Part shown: one piece after another, positions 1 through 12,293 of the stretch | Layout: the number at the start of each line of letters is the position of its first letter | How positions within the stretch are numbered: the stretch's first letter is position 1 | Source of the DNA: Nemophila menziesii | Lineage: Eukaryota; Streptophyta; Magnoliopsida; Boraginales; Hydrophyllaceae | NCBI GenBank assembly: GCA_029959085.1 | Contig: JARWIR010000003.1 | Coordinates: forward strand, 31,883,505 to 31,947,504 | DNA length: 64,000 bases | Direction of reading: 5' to 3' | The notes under the pieces: model-generated | Seen by the model: the letters and a program-made list of their open reading frames with translations, nothing else | Database searches by the model: none | Told to the model about the DNA's origin: nothing | Position numbers and translations under genes: made by a program

Positions 1-2370
1 CGTTGTCCCTATATAAAAATAATATTTTATAATTTTGAAAAAAAAATAAGGTAAATAGATTAGTAAATATATATAGGAAAATTTAATTTTATAAGTGAGA
101 AAAAGTGAACTGAGGGTCCCTAAACGATCTTAATTGTCTTTCATGTAAAAGATTTAAACCGTTTAGAAATGTTTTTTTACTGTTTATGTCAAAATATATT
201 AAATGAACGATATACAGAGAAATAATATTTTATTGAATTTTAGTTAAATATTATTTTTTATGTCATAATATATAAACGAAAATAAATAAAGAAAAATAAT
301 ATTTTATAATTTTACGAAAAAATTGAATTTAGATAAAAAGATTAGCGAATATAAGAAATGAAATAACATTTTGTTGAATTTTTGTTAAATATTATTTTTT
401 ATGTTACAATATAGGGTGAATGACATATAAGGTTTTGGAGACTAGGTTTTCGTCCTACAAGAACTAGTGTTAATCTTATTTTTTCAAAGTGACTTCTAGT
501 ATGACCAAGTAGTAAAATGCCCTTATATAATATAAAAAAACACTAAAATACAAAAAATAATTGTTGAGTGTTGGCACTGTTCATCTCCGGCCACCATCCA
601 CCGATCTCCGGCCACCACCCACCGACCTCCGGCCACCACCCCCGACCAAAAAAATATAGGGTATCGGAAAAAATACATGGTATCGGAAAAAATATAGACT
701 ATTGAAATTAAAACAATACATATCAGAATAAAAACAATGAGTATCAGAAAAATATAGATTATCGAAATTAAAACACAGAGTAATATTCAAAAAATACGGA
801 GTTCAAAATAAAAATATAGAGTACTCAATAAAAATACAGAGTAATCAAAAAAAAATGCATAGTACTCAATACAATTATGGAATATTATTAAAAAAAACAC
901 AGAGTATTAGACAAAAAGTATATTTTATTTAAATTTCAAAACCTACACTATTACAACAATACTTTAATAAAAAAAAAATAGCAAAGTAGTTGCTGGAGTA
1001 TTACATTTTTTAACAAAAAAAGGAAAAAAAGAAAAGCAACGCTGCTCGTCTTCTCCAGCGAGCACAAGAAAACCGTCGATATGTGCAGCACGGACCAAAG
1101 CAGTCTTCTTAGCCTTATCAGATTTCATTCACGTCACTGGAAACAACTTCAAAAATCGAACCACCGCAGAATAAGTTGTCTTCCATGGTTTCGAAATCGA
1201 AACTGTCTTCAACCTGCTGCTGGTCACGCACCTCGAGCACTAACTTCCATGGATGTTTACGAACGTGGGTCGAATAAGAAGTTGTGCTCACGAACTTTGA
1301 AGCTCCATTAAAGGTGGAGTAGATCTGCTCACGAACGGGGTAGATATGTACGGAGCACAAGAAAACCGCCAAAAACTTGAATGAAGGAGCGGGTATGTCT
1401 TCATCTTCGGAGCCACGAACGGAGCACGAGAAAACCGCAGCTTGTCTTCACCTTCTTCAAAACTCATCTTCACCTTCTCGGAGCACTGTTGCTGCTCGAA
1501 TTTGAAGTTGTAACTTCCGGCAAGTTTTGAGGTTCTTCACAAAGAGGTCTTCTCTGGCGGCTTGGAGGTCAGGAACAACGGCTTGGAGGCCTGAGTTTAA
1601 CCATGGCAGATTCAATCTCAAAGATAAAAAATGAAGAGAGAAAATAGAGAGTTGTTGTGTGAGTGGGAGAAAAGGAAAGGAAGGGAGAGAAAAAACAAAT
1701 CTGAAATGAAAAAATTAGGGTTTAGACTTTAATATATATAGGGGGAAATGGGTATAATGATAAAAGGGTTTTTAGATTATTGTGTAAAATCTTATTTGAG
1801 CTCTTTAGTAAGAAGAGATTGTAGATGAGGTGTGGAAAGGGCATAGGGGATGTCTTCAACACCCGTTGGGTAATAATCTCCACAATATATGAATAGAAGG
1901 GAATATATACAAATAATATTTTATAAGTTTAAAGAATTTTAAATTTAAGATAAATAGATTAGTGAATATATATGAGAAATTTGATTTATAAATGAGAAAG
2001 AGTGAATTAAGGGTCCTTAAACGATCTTGATCGTCATTTATGTAGAGGATTTAGACCGTTTAAAAATCTTTATTTTATTACATAGATTATTTTTATGTCA
2101 CAATATATTAAATGAACCACATATAAAAATGAATTATTGAATTTTAGTTAAATAATATTTTTATGTCATAATATATGAAAAGAAAAAAATATAGAAAAAC
2201 AATATTTTATAATTTTTTTTTTAAAATTAATGAATATAGAAGAAATGAAAGATATATAAAGAAACAATATTTTGTTGAATTTTTGAAAAATGTTATTTTT
2301 TATGTTACAATATATGAAAGGAAAGAAATATATAGAAATAATATTGTATAATTTTGAAGAAATTTAAATT
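1..2370. repeat. AT-rich tandem repeat, ~430-bp period (RepA), block 1
   Basis: An AT-rich non-coding repeat occupies 1-413 and resumes at 1881. It is recognised by a recurring phrase (gtgaa, then gggtcc, then aaacgatctt, then a gattta.accgttta core) at 108 and 1993. A second recurring phrase is atgtcataatatatgaa. If the element at 414-1880 is removed, the two phrases lie about 410 bp apart, close to the spacing in the block at 9000-14590. No coding potential is seen. Confidence 0.75.
414..1880. mobile_element. Mutator-like non-autonomous element (MULE-3)
   Basis: This insertion splits a RepA unit. It is flanked by a 9-bp target duplication with one mismatch, TACAATATA at 405-413 and CACAATATA at 1881-1889. 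Its start (GGGTGAATGACATATAAGG) and end (taataatctc) resemble those of the elements at 9574 and 12294. The interior has three ~20-bp copies of a ccggccaccaccca motif at 583-648, A-rich short repeats to about 1010, and a GC-richer stretch at 1030-1700 in which gagcacaagaaaaccg recurs. I see no transposase. The GC-richer part may be captured sequence, which is inference. Confidence 0.65.
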
Positions 2371-2711
2371 CAAGGTAAAACAGAGTATTTATCTATGGTC
2401 CATAACTTTTAATATAAATGGTAGTTAGGATAATTTTTTGCCCCACTTATCATTAAGACCATTAATTATTTACTACTTTTTTTTTAAAATAACAAAAGAA
2501 AAAAAATATCTATATTATAAAGCAGAGTTTTCATCCACGGTCCATAACTTTGAACATAAATGGTCGTCAGGATCATTTCTGGCCCCACTTATTATTAAAA
2601 CCATTAATTATTCACTACTTATTTATTTATTTTTAAATAAAAAAAACGAAAAAAAAACACTTATCATATTATATATTAAAAAACTGAGTTTTCATCTACG
2701 ATCCAGAATAA
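2371..2711. repeat. ~170-bp tandem repeat (RepB), left block
   Basis: Units begin near 2373, 2521 and 2685. Each opens with a gagttttcatctacggtcc-like phrase, followed by ccccacttatcattaagacc and a T-rich stretch. The same unit continues at 3851 with units near 4020 and 4192, so 2712-3845 interrupts one array. Non-coding. Confidence 0.75.
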
Positions 2712-3465
2712 AACTAATCTAGGAATATGGCTCAAACCAGTATCTAAATAGTCTCATTACATTCTCATAATAGTCTTAAAACATATTCAATACAGTTTTC
2801 CAAAAATCGGTTACGAACTTGTACTCGAACTTATAAAAACATGTAACTAGAACCGTAAAGGGATCTGGAAGCAGAATCGAACCAAAATTGAAATAATCAG
2901 TCTATCTTATAGGTTCAGTTTTCCAAAAAAGACTTGTGGGACCGAACCGGAACCGATCCAATATACTAGGACCTGTTAAACCGAACCAGACCGCTAAAAC
3001 AAAAAACCATTAAAACCGGATATAAAATAGGCCAATCGGCCCAGTTGTAGGCTAACCATGACAGTAAGTTAAGAATATTCCTTTTCAATATTTTGATTTT
3101 AACTTATAAAATAATAAAAGAATTATTAAATTATGTCTTTTTTCGGTCAACCGAACTCATACAAAAATAAATGCGATTAGCCAATTCCTAATGTGGTGAC
3201 ATTCAACGTTAGGGGATAGATGCCCTCCGGTTGAAATCGTCGATTGCCTAGCTCTTTTTGCAGCGTATCAGACATTTCATTAAGTATTTGCGACAAATGT
3301 TTGATTAGATTATGTCTTAGCATACTGAAAGTTAAATTTGTTTTAAAATTATAACTTTAAAAAAACCTATACATTAATCTTTTCTTTAATAACTGTATAC
3401 CTTTTTATAAAATATATAAATAGATTTTATCAAATATCTAAAAATACATCTTATCTATTAGGATA
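2712..3465. other. Unassigned AT-rich sequence interrupting RepB
   Basis: No gene is seen. 2800-3050 contains several accgaacc/ggttcgg stretches like the interior of the hAT-like elements, but I found no matching ends or target duplication. Confidence 0.4.
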
Positions 3466-3806
3466 ATTTTTTGGGGATACTTATCGGATCCAGTTTTTTA
3501 TTTTTAGGTGTCCAAAGTTTTAAGAGTGACAAATTAATACCTAATGTTTTATTTTTGTGATGTCGTTAGTATCCATCGTCAATTTCTTCGTTAAATGTCA
3601 CGTGGCACATACGTGGCGCCACGTGGCGGGTGGAAAACCTGCCACGTAAGCACCTTGTGACACTTAACAGGGAAACTGACGGCAGGTACTAACAGAGTCA
3701 CAGAAATGAAACATTGGGTATAGATTTATCATTTTTAAAACCTTAGACATTCAAAGTCAAATTTTGAAAAGTTGGGTACCCACGGGTGTACTTTCCCTAT
3801 CGATAT
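3466..3806. mobile_element. Fold-back (long inverted repeat) element
   Basis: Two long arms are imperfect reverse complements over most of the feature. The left arm has ggtgtccaaagttttaagag and the right arm gives the complement-related aaccttagacattc. The tip at 3598-3635 is rich in cacgtgg. The outer ends read ttggggatactt and tgtactttcccta. I could not define a convincing target duplication, so class and exact ends are unknown. Confidence 0.6.
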
Positions 3807-3845
3807 TAGAAAAATAATTTCATCCAATAATGGATTATTCAATAC

Positions 3846-4385
3846 AAATCTATATTATAAAGCAAAGTTTTCATCTACAGTCCAAAACTTTTAAAATAAG
3901 TGGTGGACATATCATTTCTGACCCTACTTATCATTAAGACCATTAATTATTCACTACTTATTTTTTTAAAATAACAAAAGAAAATGAAATAAATAAATTC
4001 ACTTATCATAATAAATATTATAAAACAATTTTTTTATCTACGATCCAGAACTTTTAACATAAAAGGTGTTCATGACTCATTTTTCACCCCACTTATCATT
4101 AAGACCATTAATGATTCACTACTTAATTTATTTTTTAAATAACAAAAGAAAATGAAAAAATAAATTCCATTTATCATATTAAATATTATAAAACAGAGTT
4201 TTCATCTACAGTCTAAAACTTTAAACATAAGTGGTGACTAGGATCATTTCTGGCTCGCTTATCATTAAAACCATTAACTATTCACTATTTTTTTTAATTA
4301 ATAAAAGAAAATGAAAAAAAAAATTATTCACTACTTACTCTTTTAAAATAACAAAAGAAAATGAAAAAAATAAATTCCACACGGT
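3846..4385. repeat. ~170-bp tandem repeat (RepB), right block
   Basis: Three further RepB units start near 3851, 4020 and 4192, with spacings of 169 and 172 bp. They end in runs of aaaatgaaaaaa. Non-coding. Confidence 0.75.
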
Positions 4386-4519
4386 TTTGTAAATAAACGT
4401 TCCCGCTCCAAAAAGAAAACAAGAAAAGAAAATTCCAGAACCCAATCTCATCACATTCACCCATTCTAAATAAAAAAAAAGAATGTTCACACTCCTAAAC
4501 CTAATCTCATCACACTCAC

Positions 4520-4930
4520 TCATTCCACCGTCGTTCTCTTCTGTGGGGCTCTAGGACCATGTCGTTCTCCTGCGCCGCTCGAGGACCATTCTCCACCATC
4601 AAGAAATCTGCCGCCGCTCGAGGTCCATTCTCCACCATCTTCACTCTCGCCTTTCCACCAAGCCGCCTTCCTGCAAAAGAAAACCGCATCTTCATACTCG
4701 CCTTTCCACCAAGCCGCTCTCCTGCAAAAGGAAACCGCCGCCGCTACGCCATCAACAATAGAATAACCTAAATTAGAAAACCACTGTTTCACACTTAAAA
4801 GAAAAACGCCGCCGCTCGAGGACCATTCTCCAACGTACGGACTTTCACCTTTCCACCAATTAAATTATTTTTTACCTAATCTCATTACTTTTACAAGAAA
4901 ACGGCCGCCACTTGGGGACCATTCTCCACC
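4520..4930. repeat. Local direct repeats in a GC-richer segment
   Basis: The phrase gccgctcgaggaccattctc (or close variants) recurs near 4574, 4613, 4812 and 4905. A second pair, cgcctttccaccaagccg, occurs near 4650 and 4700. Both strands are open for 70-90 codons, but the composition is explained by the repeats. I do not call a gene. Confidence 0.6.
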
Positions 4931-4933
4931 ATC

Positions 4934-5732
4934 TAGGGCTGAGCAAAACAAAACCAAACAATCGAACCGACCCTAAGAATCGAAAAATTTGTACCAAAAA
5001 AACCGAAAATCGAAAAACCCGTTAGGTTCGGTATTAGATTTAAGAAAACCAAAAAATTCGGTTCGGTTTGGTTTTTCTATGGTACACCAAACCGAGAAAA
5101 TACAAAAACTAATTTATATCCCTAATTTGTTTTTGAGTTCAATGGTCTCCCATCTGTACTTAGTTAGGTCATTCTTGATTTTCGTTTATACTTTATAAAA
5201 TAATATGATAGAGGGATAGAAATAGAATAAATTTTGAAAATAAAAAACTTATATATGACATGCACCACCACTGAAAAGATCATAACATGCAAAATATCTT
5301 TATATAAAATATTAGGTGATATATTTTAAAAGATCGTCTTTTATTGAAAATTATTGAACCTAAAGCATACATTTTGAATTATATAAATATTTCTTTGTAA
5401 ATAGTTATTTACAATTTGAATGCATAATATATCAGTTTCAAAAATACAATTTTTCTATATTGGTCAATAAAATGAAAATCAAACTTCATATACACTATGG
5501 TAAATAATAAAATGTCTAAAAATAGACGTCCGTAAAAATTATCCAATTACCGAATCAAACACATACCAAAATCGAAAAATATATCGAACCAGACACAAAC
5601 CGAACCAAAAACCGACAAAACCGAACCGATGAAAGCCATTCGGTTCGGAACGGCACCCTTAAAACAGAATCATTGGGTTTTGGTTTTGGTTTTAGCCAAA
5701 AACCGAGCCGAACTGAACCGAACTCACCCCTA
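4934..5732. mobile_element. hAT-like non-autonomous element 1
   Basis: The element begins TAGGGCTGAGCAAAAC and ends GAACTCACCCCTA. It is flanked by a perfect 8-bp target duplication, CCACCATC at 4926-4933 and 5733-5740. An 8-bp duplication with TAGGG/CCCTA ends is typical of plant hAT elements. Subterminal regions are dense in accgaacc and ggttcgg words, plausible transposase sites. The interior is AT-rich with no transposase ORF. Confidence 0.85.
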
Positions 5733-5740
5733 CCACCATC

Positions 5741-6900
5741 ATCCACCCGGCTTGGCGAGGAACAAAAATTAAGATACAAAATTAATTTTTACCATTGAAA
5801 CGAATCATAGATTGATTTAATTGTAACTTAATCTCATCATTTTTCAATTTTTTAGAAAACCAAGCCACTCTTCTGGACAAGAAAACCGTTAGGGGGCCAT
5901 TATCCACCATCATAATTAGAGTTTGTATCTTCTAAAGTAAGATTTCTCGGTTCTTAATATATATATATATATAATGTAAATTGTACCAGGGAACTATATT
6001 GCAATTTTGCATGATACAAGGACCTATAGTTTGACTAATATCAAATTTTTATGTCTTCTAGTACATTTATCGGGTGCAATTTTATTCCAATATTTTTATT
6101 CTTATACGCTTTTTCTTACAGACTTGCAAAGGAGCACCATCGGTAAGATTTTTTTTTATTTTTTGTTTTAAGCGGAATTTTCATTAAGACCTTACTAGAA
6201 AAAACTTTTGGGATGAAAATCGTCAAAAACCCCTTAGTACAAACCCCAACGGAGTCCTCTAGTTAAACGAGGTTAGCAAGGTCATCATGAACCCCATTTA
6301 AGGGTCCCCCGTTCAACATGCTCCACATAAATTACCATTTGTTTAGGGTATCCCCGTAAGGATATCCCCCTCATGAATCCCCTATGAGGAATCCTTACTA
6401 GGAAGGGCTTGACTCTCTAAATAAGTTCCAGATCGGCGGAGTTTCCTAAGACATTTTTGACTCATAAAGTTTGATGAAGAGTGATGCGCAAAATGGGAAT
6501 AAAGGAGTTAAAAACCCGACTTGGTCGATCGGACCCTATTGGACAGATCAAGGGACGTCTGCCAACTACATAAGTCCTTTACGTGGAAGTTATGGAAATC
6601 TACATAACAAAAAGCTACGACTACCATTTTTTCAACTTACGATGGCAATGGATTTGAGCTTAGCATATTATGTCGTCTGATGTCGAGTCTTCCACTTAAC
6701 GTTGTCGAGAAATGTGAATATATGGTTCACTAAGCTACCACATCACTAGATCAATGGTTTTATTCTAATGGTCTTATAAACTAAATGCCTATTATGTCGG
6801 TAGCCATAAACTAGGTATGGCCTCAACTGCTCTATTGAATATTTTTCAGGAGAAATATTCAATAGGATCTAAGGTTTAAGGTCGAACATTAGCGCTATGA
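5741..6900. other. Intergenic sequence, no gene recognised
   Basis: Contains a short (TA)n run near 5956-5974 and a 12-bp-arm inverted repeat at 6833-6864 (tattgaatattt and its complement around an 8-bp loop). Otherwise nothing is recognised. Confidence 0.5.
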
Positions 6901-8560
6901 ATCTCCATTTGGTTAAGGTTAAAGTTAATATGAAAGCTACGTTTAAGGTTTAAATTTCAAGGTTTAAGTTAAAGTTTAAGGTTAAATGTTAAGGTTTAAA
7001 GATATGGCTAAAGTTAAGATTTAAGGTTTAAGGTTCAAGGTTAAGGTTAAGCTATAATTTTAAGGTTAAAGTTAAGGTTAAATTAGTTAAGATGAAGGAA
7101 GATGAAGGTTAAGGTTAAGGATTAAAATTGAAGGTTAAATGTTAAGGTTAAGGTTTGATTTTTGAGGTCTAAGGTCTAAGGTTTAAGGGTTAAAGCTAAG
7201 GTTAAGGTTAAAGTTAAAGGTTAAGGTTAAGGTTAAGGTGAAGATGAAGATTAAGGTTTATGGTTTAAGGTGTAAGGTTTAAGGTTTAAGGTGTAAGGTT
7301 TAAGGTTGAGGTTAAGTTTAAGTTTAATATTAATTTTAAGGTTAAAGTTAAGGTTAAGATTGAGGTTAATAAAATTTACTCTTAAGGTTAAGGTTAAGGT
7401 TAAGGTTACGGTTATGATTAAGTTTAAGGTTAAATTTAAGGTTAATGTTAGATTTAAGTTAAGGTTAAGGTTAAGTATAAGGTTAAGGATATGGTTAAGG
7501 TTAATAGTTAATGGGTTGAGGTTAAGGTTAATTGGTTAGGGGTTATAGTTAAGGTTAAGGTTGACGCTAAGGCTAAGTCTAGGATTAAGGCTAAGGCTAA
7601 AGTTAAGGCTAGGGCTAATTCTAAGGATAAGGTTAAGGTTATGGTTAAGGTTAAGGTTAAGGTTAAGGTAAGTTTAAGTTTAAGGTTAAGGTTAAGGTTA
7701 AGGTTAAAATTAAGGTTAAGATTAGAGTAATGATATATGTCACCCCTTTTCATGTCACCCTTTTATCACCTGTCTATATATATGTGTTGATTTCCTTGAA
7801 TAGAAGATAGAGAAAAATTAAATAGGATAGAGAAATCAATTCATTGGTCCATGTAGGCATACACGTAGAAGGTGATAAAAGGGTGATACAAAAAGGGTGA
7901 CAAATATCATTACTCTAAGATTAAGGTTAAAGGTTAAGGTTAAGGTTGATATTGTGGTTGTGGTTGAGGTTAAGGTTAAGTTTAATGCTAAGTTTAAGTT
8001 CAAGGTTAAGGTTAAGATTAATTCTAAGGGTTAAGTGTTAAGGTCAAGGTTTAGGATAAGGCTAAGGTTAAGGTTAAAGTTAATATTAAGGTTAAGATTT
8101 AAGATTTAACGTTTAAGGTTTTAAGTTTAATAAGATTTAAGATTTGAGGTCAAATATCAAAGTGATAAATCTTAATTTAGTTAAGGTTAAAACTAAGTTT
8201 TTAACCTTACGGTTAAAGATAAGGTTAGGGTTATCGTTAAGGTTATAATTAAGGTTTAAGGTTATACGATTAAGGTTGATTTTAAGGTTAAGATTATGGT
8301 TTAGATCAAAGTTAAGGTTCGGGTTTAAAGCTCAAGGTTTAAGGTAAAGGTTATGATTTAGTGTTACGGTTAAGGTTTATGGTTCAAGGTTCAAGGTTCA
8401 AGGTTCAAGGTTAAGGTTAAGTTTAAGTTTATGGTGAAGGTTGAGATTAAGGTTAATGTCAAGGTTAAGGTTAAGTTTATGGTTAAAGTTAAGGTTAAGT
8501 TAAACTAAAGGTTAAGTTAAACCTAAGGTTAAAATTACATTTAAGGTCAAGGTTATTTTT
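6900..8560. repeat. Degenerate TTAAGG hexamer array
   Basis: About 1.6 kb consists of drifting copies of ttaagg, with local 7-bp ttcaagg variants at 8380-8420 and blocks of ctaagg at 7560-7640. Open frames of Leu/Arg/Lys repeats are by-products of the period. The unit is not the usual plant telomere heptamer TTTAGGG. Confidence 0.9.
7725..7915. mobile_element. MITE inserted in the TTAAGG array
   Basis: A 191-bp element has inverted termini: GAGTAATGATATATGTCACC at the left and, read on the other strand, GAGTAATGATATTTGTCACC at the right. The TIR similarity continues for nearly 50 bp through cacccttttatcacct. It is flanked by TAAGATTA at 7717-7724 and 7916-7923, a perfect 8-bp duplication. 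The host array is low-complexity, so the exact duplication length is less certain than the TIRs. Confidence 0.85.
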
Positions 8561-8784
8561 TAATATATTAACACATATCCAAATAATTTTTAATTTATCG
8601 TTCATGATTTTAAAATTTTTGTACACGTTTGTTTTATGCTTATATTACATTTTTTGTATTTAGATTGCATGAATTTTTATAAAAATATTAGTTCATGATT
8701 AAAATTATAAGGTTCAAACTTCATGGTTTATGATTCAAGATTCAATATTCAAGGTTCACGTTCATGGAAACGAACATGTTTGTT

Positions 8785-8965
8785 CTATTAAAAGGAATCA
8801 AAGAAAGGCCCCCCTAGGTGACCACTTAAAAAAGTTTTGTTCCATTGACGGGGATCAAACCCAGGTCTCCTGTGTCAAAATCAGAAATTCAAACCGCTGA
8901 GATGATAAAAAATTAGATAAATGCGGTTAGCGTGGATCGAACACTGGACCTTCCAATGTCTAATG
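8785..8965 (-). mobile_element. Possible tRNA-like SINE relic
   Basis: On the minus strand a box A-like atctcagcggtttga is followed by box B-like ggtttgatccccgtc at about 8858-8875. A second ttcgatcc lies near 8937. No target duplication or A-tail was identified, so this is a weak call. Confidence 0.3.
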
Positions 8966-9573
8966 GGGCGGGATAAGTGACAATTAAGTTTTTTATTAGT
9001 CAAAACATTAATGTGAAAGAGTGAATTCCAGAGTCACAGACGATCCTGGCCGTTTTTTTTATAGAGAATCCAAAACGTTTAAAATAGTATATCTTATTAT
9101 ATAGATTAATTTTTATATCACACAATATGAAAGAAGAATATATAGACAAATAATATTTTGTTGAATTTTAGTTAAATATTATTTTTATGTCACAATATAT
9201 GAATGGAAAGAAATATTAAGAAATAAAATTTTACAATTTTGAAAAAATTTATACTTAAGTTAAAAGATTATTAAATATATATGAGAAAAATTGATTTCAT
9301 AAATCACACTTACTTTTTATTAGTAAAAAAAATTAATGTCATTAATGTGAAAGAGTAAATTAAGAATCCCTAGCCGTTCAGAAATGTATATTTTATTATA
9401 TATATTATTTTTTATGTCATAATATATGAAAAGTAATATATATAAATAATATATTGTTAAATTTTAGTTAAATAGTATTTATTATGTCATAATATATGAA
9501 AGGAAAGAAATATAGGAAAATAATACTTTATAATATAAAAAAATAGGTAGAAAGCTTAGTGACTATATAAGAA

Positions 9574-11548
9574 GGGTGGTTTACTATTAGAGTCCACGGA
9601 CTTTAGTCAGTTGCCCATCAGGTCCAACCCACCTCAATTGCCCTTCTTCTACCGTTGACTGATTATTGAGTTACCATAACGAAATTCGTTGATTTCATGC
9701 AAAACTAATCAACCAAAATTAATTTAAAAGAAGGAACAAAGCGCCAAAACAAAAACCAAAAATTAAACAACCTATCGTCTACCTCCTCTCTAATCCAGCA
9801 AACCCTACCCACCATTTTGTACACCACCGAAAGAATATCAATGCGCGAAGACGAAGTTACCACAGCAACCCACCGACGTTGAAGAAGGAATGGTTCGAAC
9901 GAGGAAAGAGGAGATGACCCGACTAACCGATGATGTGTATGTTGTGAGATGAACAGTAATGTTCCAACTAACACCAAAAACAAGAAAGCAAAGGGTGGCG
10001 ATGAACAAGGTGTTTCGAAAACGAAGAAGAAAGGCAAAACAGTAAATGAACAGTTGCACAAATATTCTGTATTGGGTAGTAAAAACGAGGGTGGGTAATG
10101 TTTGTTTTTGTGATGGGTTGTCTTTACAAAATGGTGGTACATGGAACATTTTTGTGATGGGTTGTCTTTTTAGTTGGTGGGTAATGTTTACTATTTTGAT
10201 GGTGTGTTCGAGCAAATTGATGGGTTATGCTTTTTGTCGAGTTAAAAGGGGGTGGGTTATCTTTGTTATTTTGATGGTTTGTGCGTTAAGAGTGATGGTG
10301 TAATAAGTTACCTACGTAAAAACTCAGCAAGTTCGAACAACTAAATATACATTGAGAAAAACAAAACTTTATTGAACGGAGAAGCTTAACTCAGTTCTTC
10401 TCAGTCGAACGGAGAAGCTCTAGATCCGTCAAATATGTACTGCTTTGAAACCGCATTCATGGATTCGTGAATTTTCGAACGGAGTTTCGCATCAATGATT
10501 TTTGTTCATCAAAGTTTTGTTTTGTTCATGGATTTAAGCTCCGTGTTTGAGATCGGAGTTTCGTAGCAATGGTGACGATGAACAAGAAGAAGTTGTTTGC
10601 GAGGTCTCGATCATTTACATGGACCCCCATCAAATAAGGTTCTAGATCATGGCTTCGTCCATGGAAGCAGCGGAGAGAAGAAAAGATGACCCAGAGTGTT
10701 GTAGCTAGGGATGGCAACGAATCGGTTTTTTGCAAAAATTCCAAAAACCATAACCATAACCGTTTTTATAATTAAAAACCATATCCTAACGGTTTTAACC
10801 ATTGGTTCCACTTTTCAAAACCATAACCGTATTATTCGGTTTCGGTTTTCTAAACGGTTTTGCGGTTTTTAACCATATTCAAATGATAATTTAATAAATA
10901 TATTAATTTCATATAATAAAACCATACATATAAAAGAAAACTCCAAGGTTTATAAAAAATTGTGTTGGTATTTGATTAAATTGCATATTTATTATTTAAT
11001 TGGTTAAATCTAGTATTTTGATTTTGCTTTTAGAATTTCAATATATCTAATTTAATCTAAATTATTATAAAATTTGAAAATATATATGATAATAAACGGT
11101 TTTCGGTTTTTCGGTTTTATTTTTATCAAAAACCATAACCTAATGGTTTTAACCTTCGGTTACACGTTTCAAAACCATAACATAATGGTTTTAACCACGG
11201 TTATATAATTCAGTTTTCAATCGGTTCGGTTATCATCGGTTTCGGTTTTTAACCGTAACCATTGTCATCCCTAGTTGTAGCAGGCTTGGTTGTGAATTGT
11301 AGTGTTGGAGTGAAGAAAGGAAGGTTGTGTAACAGAAACGATAAAGATGGAAGATATTAGATATTATTTGATGGGCGATAAAAAGGAATTTGTTACTAAT
11401 TGATAAATATTGCAGAATCTTTTAGTATCAATTAATACAGGGGTAGTTGTGGTATAAGTAAAAAAAAGGACGCTCATGGGGGGTGAAAAATTCCTGGACT
11501 CTATAAAGGTGGGATATTGAGTTTTTGAACTTAATTAGCTAATTTCTC
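9574..11548. mobile_element. Mutator-like non-autonomous element (MULE-1)
   Basis: It is flanked by a perfect 9-bp duplication, ATATAAGAA at 9565-9573 and 11549-11557, and sits inside RepA. The ends are weakly inverted: gggtggtttactattagag at the left, and gagaaattagctaattaag for the right end read on the other strand. A 9-bp duplication points to the Mutator superfamily. The interior has short lysine-rich open reading at 9950-10100 (+), then a degenerate tandem of ttgtgatgggttgtc at 10090-10290. No transposase is seen. A hAT-like element is nested at 10706. Confidence 0.75.
10706..11273. mobile_element. hAT-like non-autonomous element 2, nested in MULE-1
   Basis: Begins TAGGGATGGCAACG and ends CATTGTCATCCCTA. 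It is flanked by a perfect 8-bp duplication, GTTGTAGC at 10698-10705 and 11274-11281. The ends are rich in cggtttt and aaaccat/aaccg words and the middle is AT-rich. 568 bp, no transposase. It must be younger than the MULE it interrupts. Confidence 0.92.
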
Positions 11549-12293
11549 ATATAAGAAATGAAAGATATGTAGAGTAACACCATTTTGTTGAATTTTAGTT
11601 AAATATTATTTTTAAGTTACAATATATTAAACAAAAGAAATATATAAAAAATAATATTTTATAATTTTGAGAAAACCTAAATTTAAGGTAAATTAATTAG
11701 TGAATATATATATATATATATGAGAAAATTTGATTTTAGAAGTGAGAAAAAGTGAATTAAGGGTCCCTAAACTATCTTGATTGTCTTTTATGTTGAAGAT
11801 TTAGACCGTTTAAAATGTTTGTTTTATTAAATAAATTGCTTTATATGTCACAATATATTAAATGAACGATATATATAGAAAAACAATATTTTATTGAATT
11901 TTAGTTAAATATTACTTTTAATGTCATAATATATGATAGGAAAGAAATATATAGAAATAATATATTATAATTTAAAAAAAAATGAATTTAGGTTAAAAGG
12001 TTAGTAAATATATAAGAAATGAAAAATATATAGAGAAACAACATTTTGTTGAATTTTTGTTAAATATTATTTTTTTATGTTATAATATATAAAAAGAACG
12101 AAATATATAGAAATAATATTTTATGATTTTGAAAAAAAAAAAATTAAATAGATTAGTGAATATATATATGGAAAATTTTGATTTTATATATGGGAAAGAG
12201 TGATTTAAAGGTTCCTAAACGATCTTGATCGTCTTTTATGTAGATGATTTAGACTGTTTAAAAATGTTTGTTTTATTATATAGATAGTTTTTA

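Noticed and set aside
1081..1473. Small overlapping frames on both strands
   Set aside because: No domain, codon bias or splice pattern; inside a MULE with repeated phrases.
2720..3060. A fifth hAT-like element
   Set aside because: accgaacc words are present, but no TAGGG-type ends or 8-bp duplication could be found.
7306..7753. Open frames of Leu/Arg/Lys repeats on both strands
   Set aside because: They are a consequence of the TTAAGG period and encode only low-complexity repeats.
8850..8960. A tRNA gene on minus
   Set aside because: Box B is present but no cloverleaf with paired acceptor stem could be formed; it reads as a SINE head relic.
9705..10215. Two overlapping minus-strand frames of 145 and 125 codons
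   Set aside because: Hydrophobic, no recognised domain, within a MULE; they appear to be shadows of a lysine-rich plus-strand composition.
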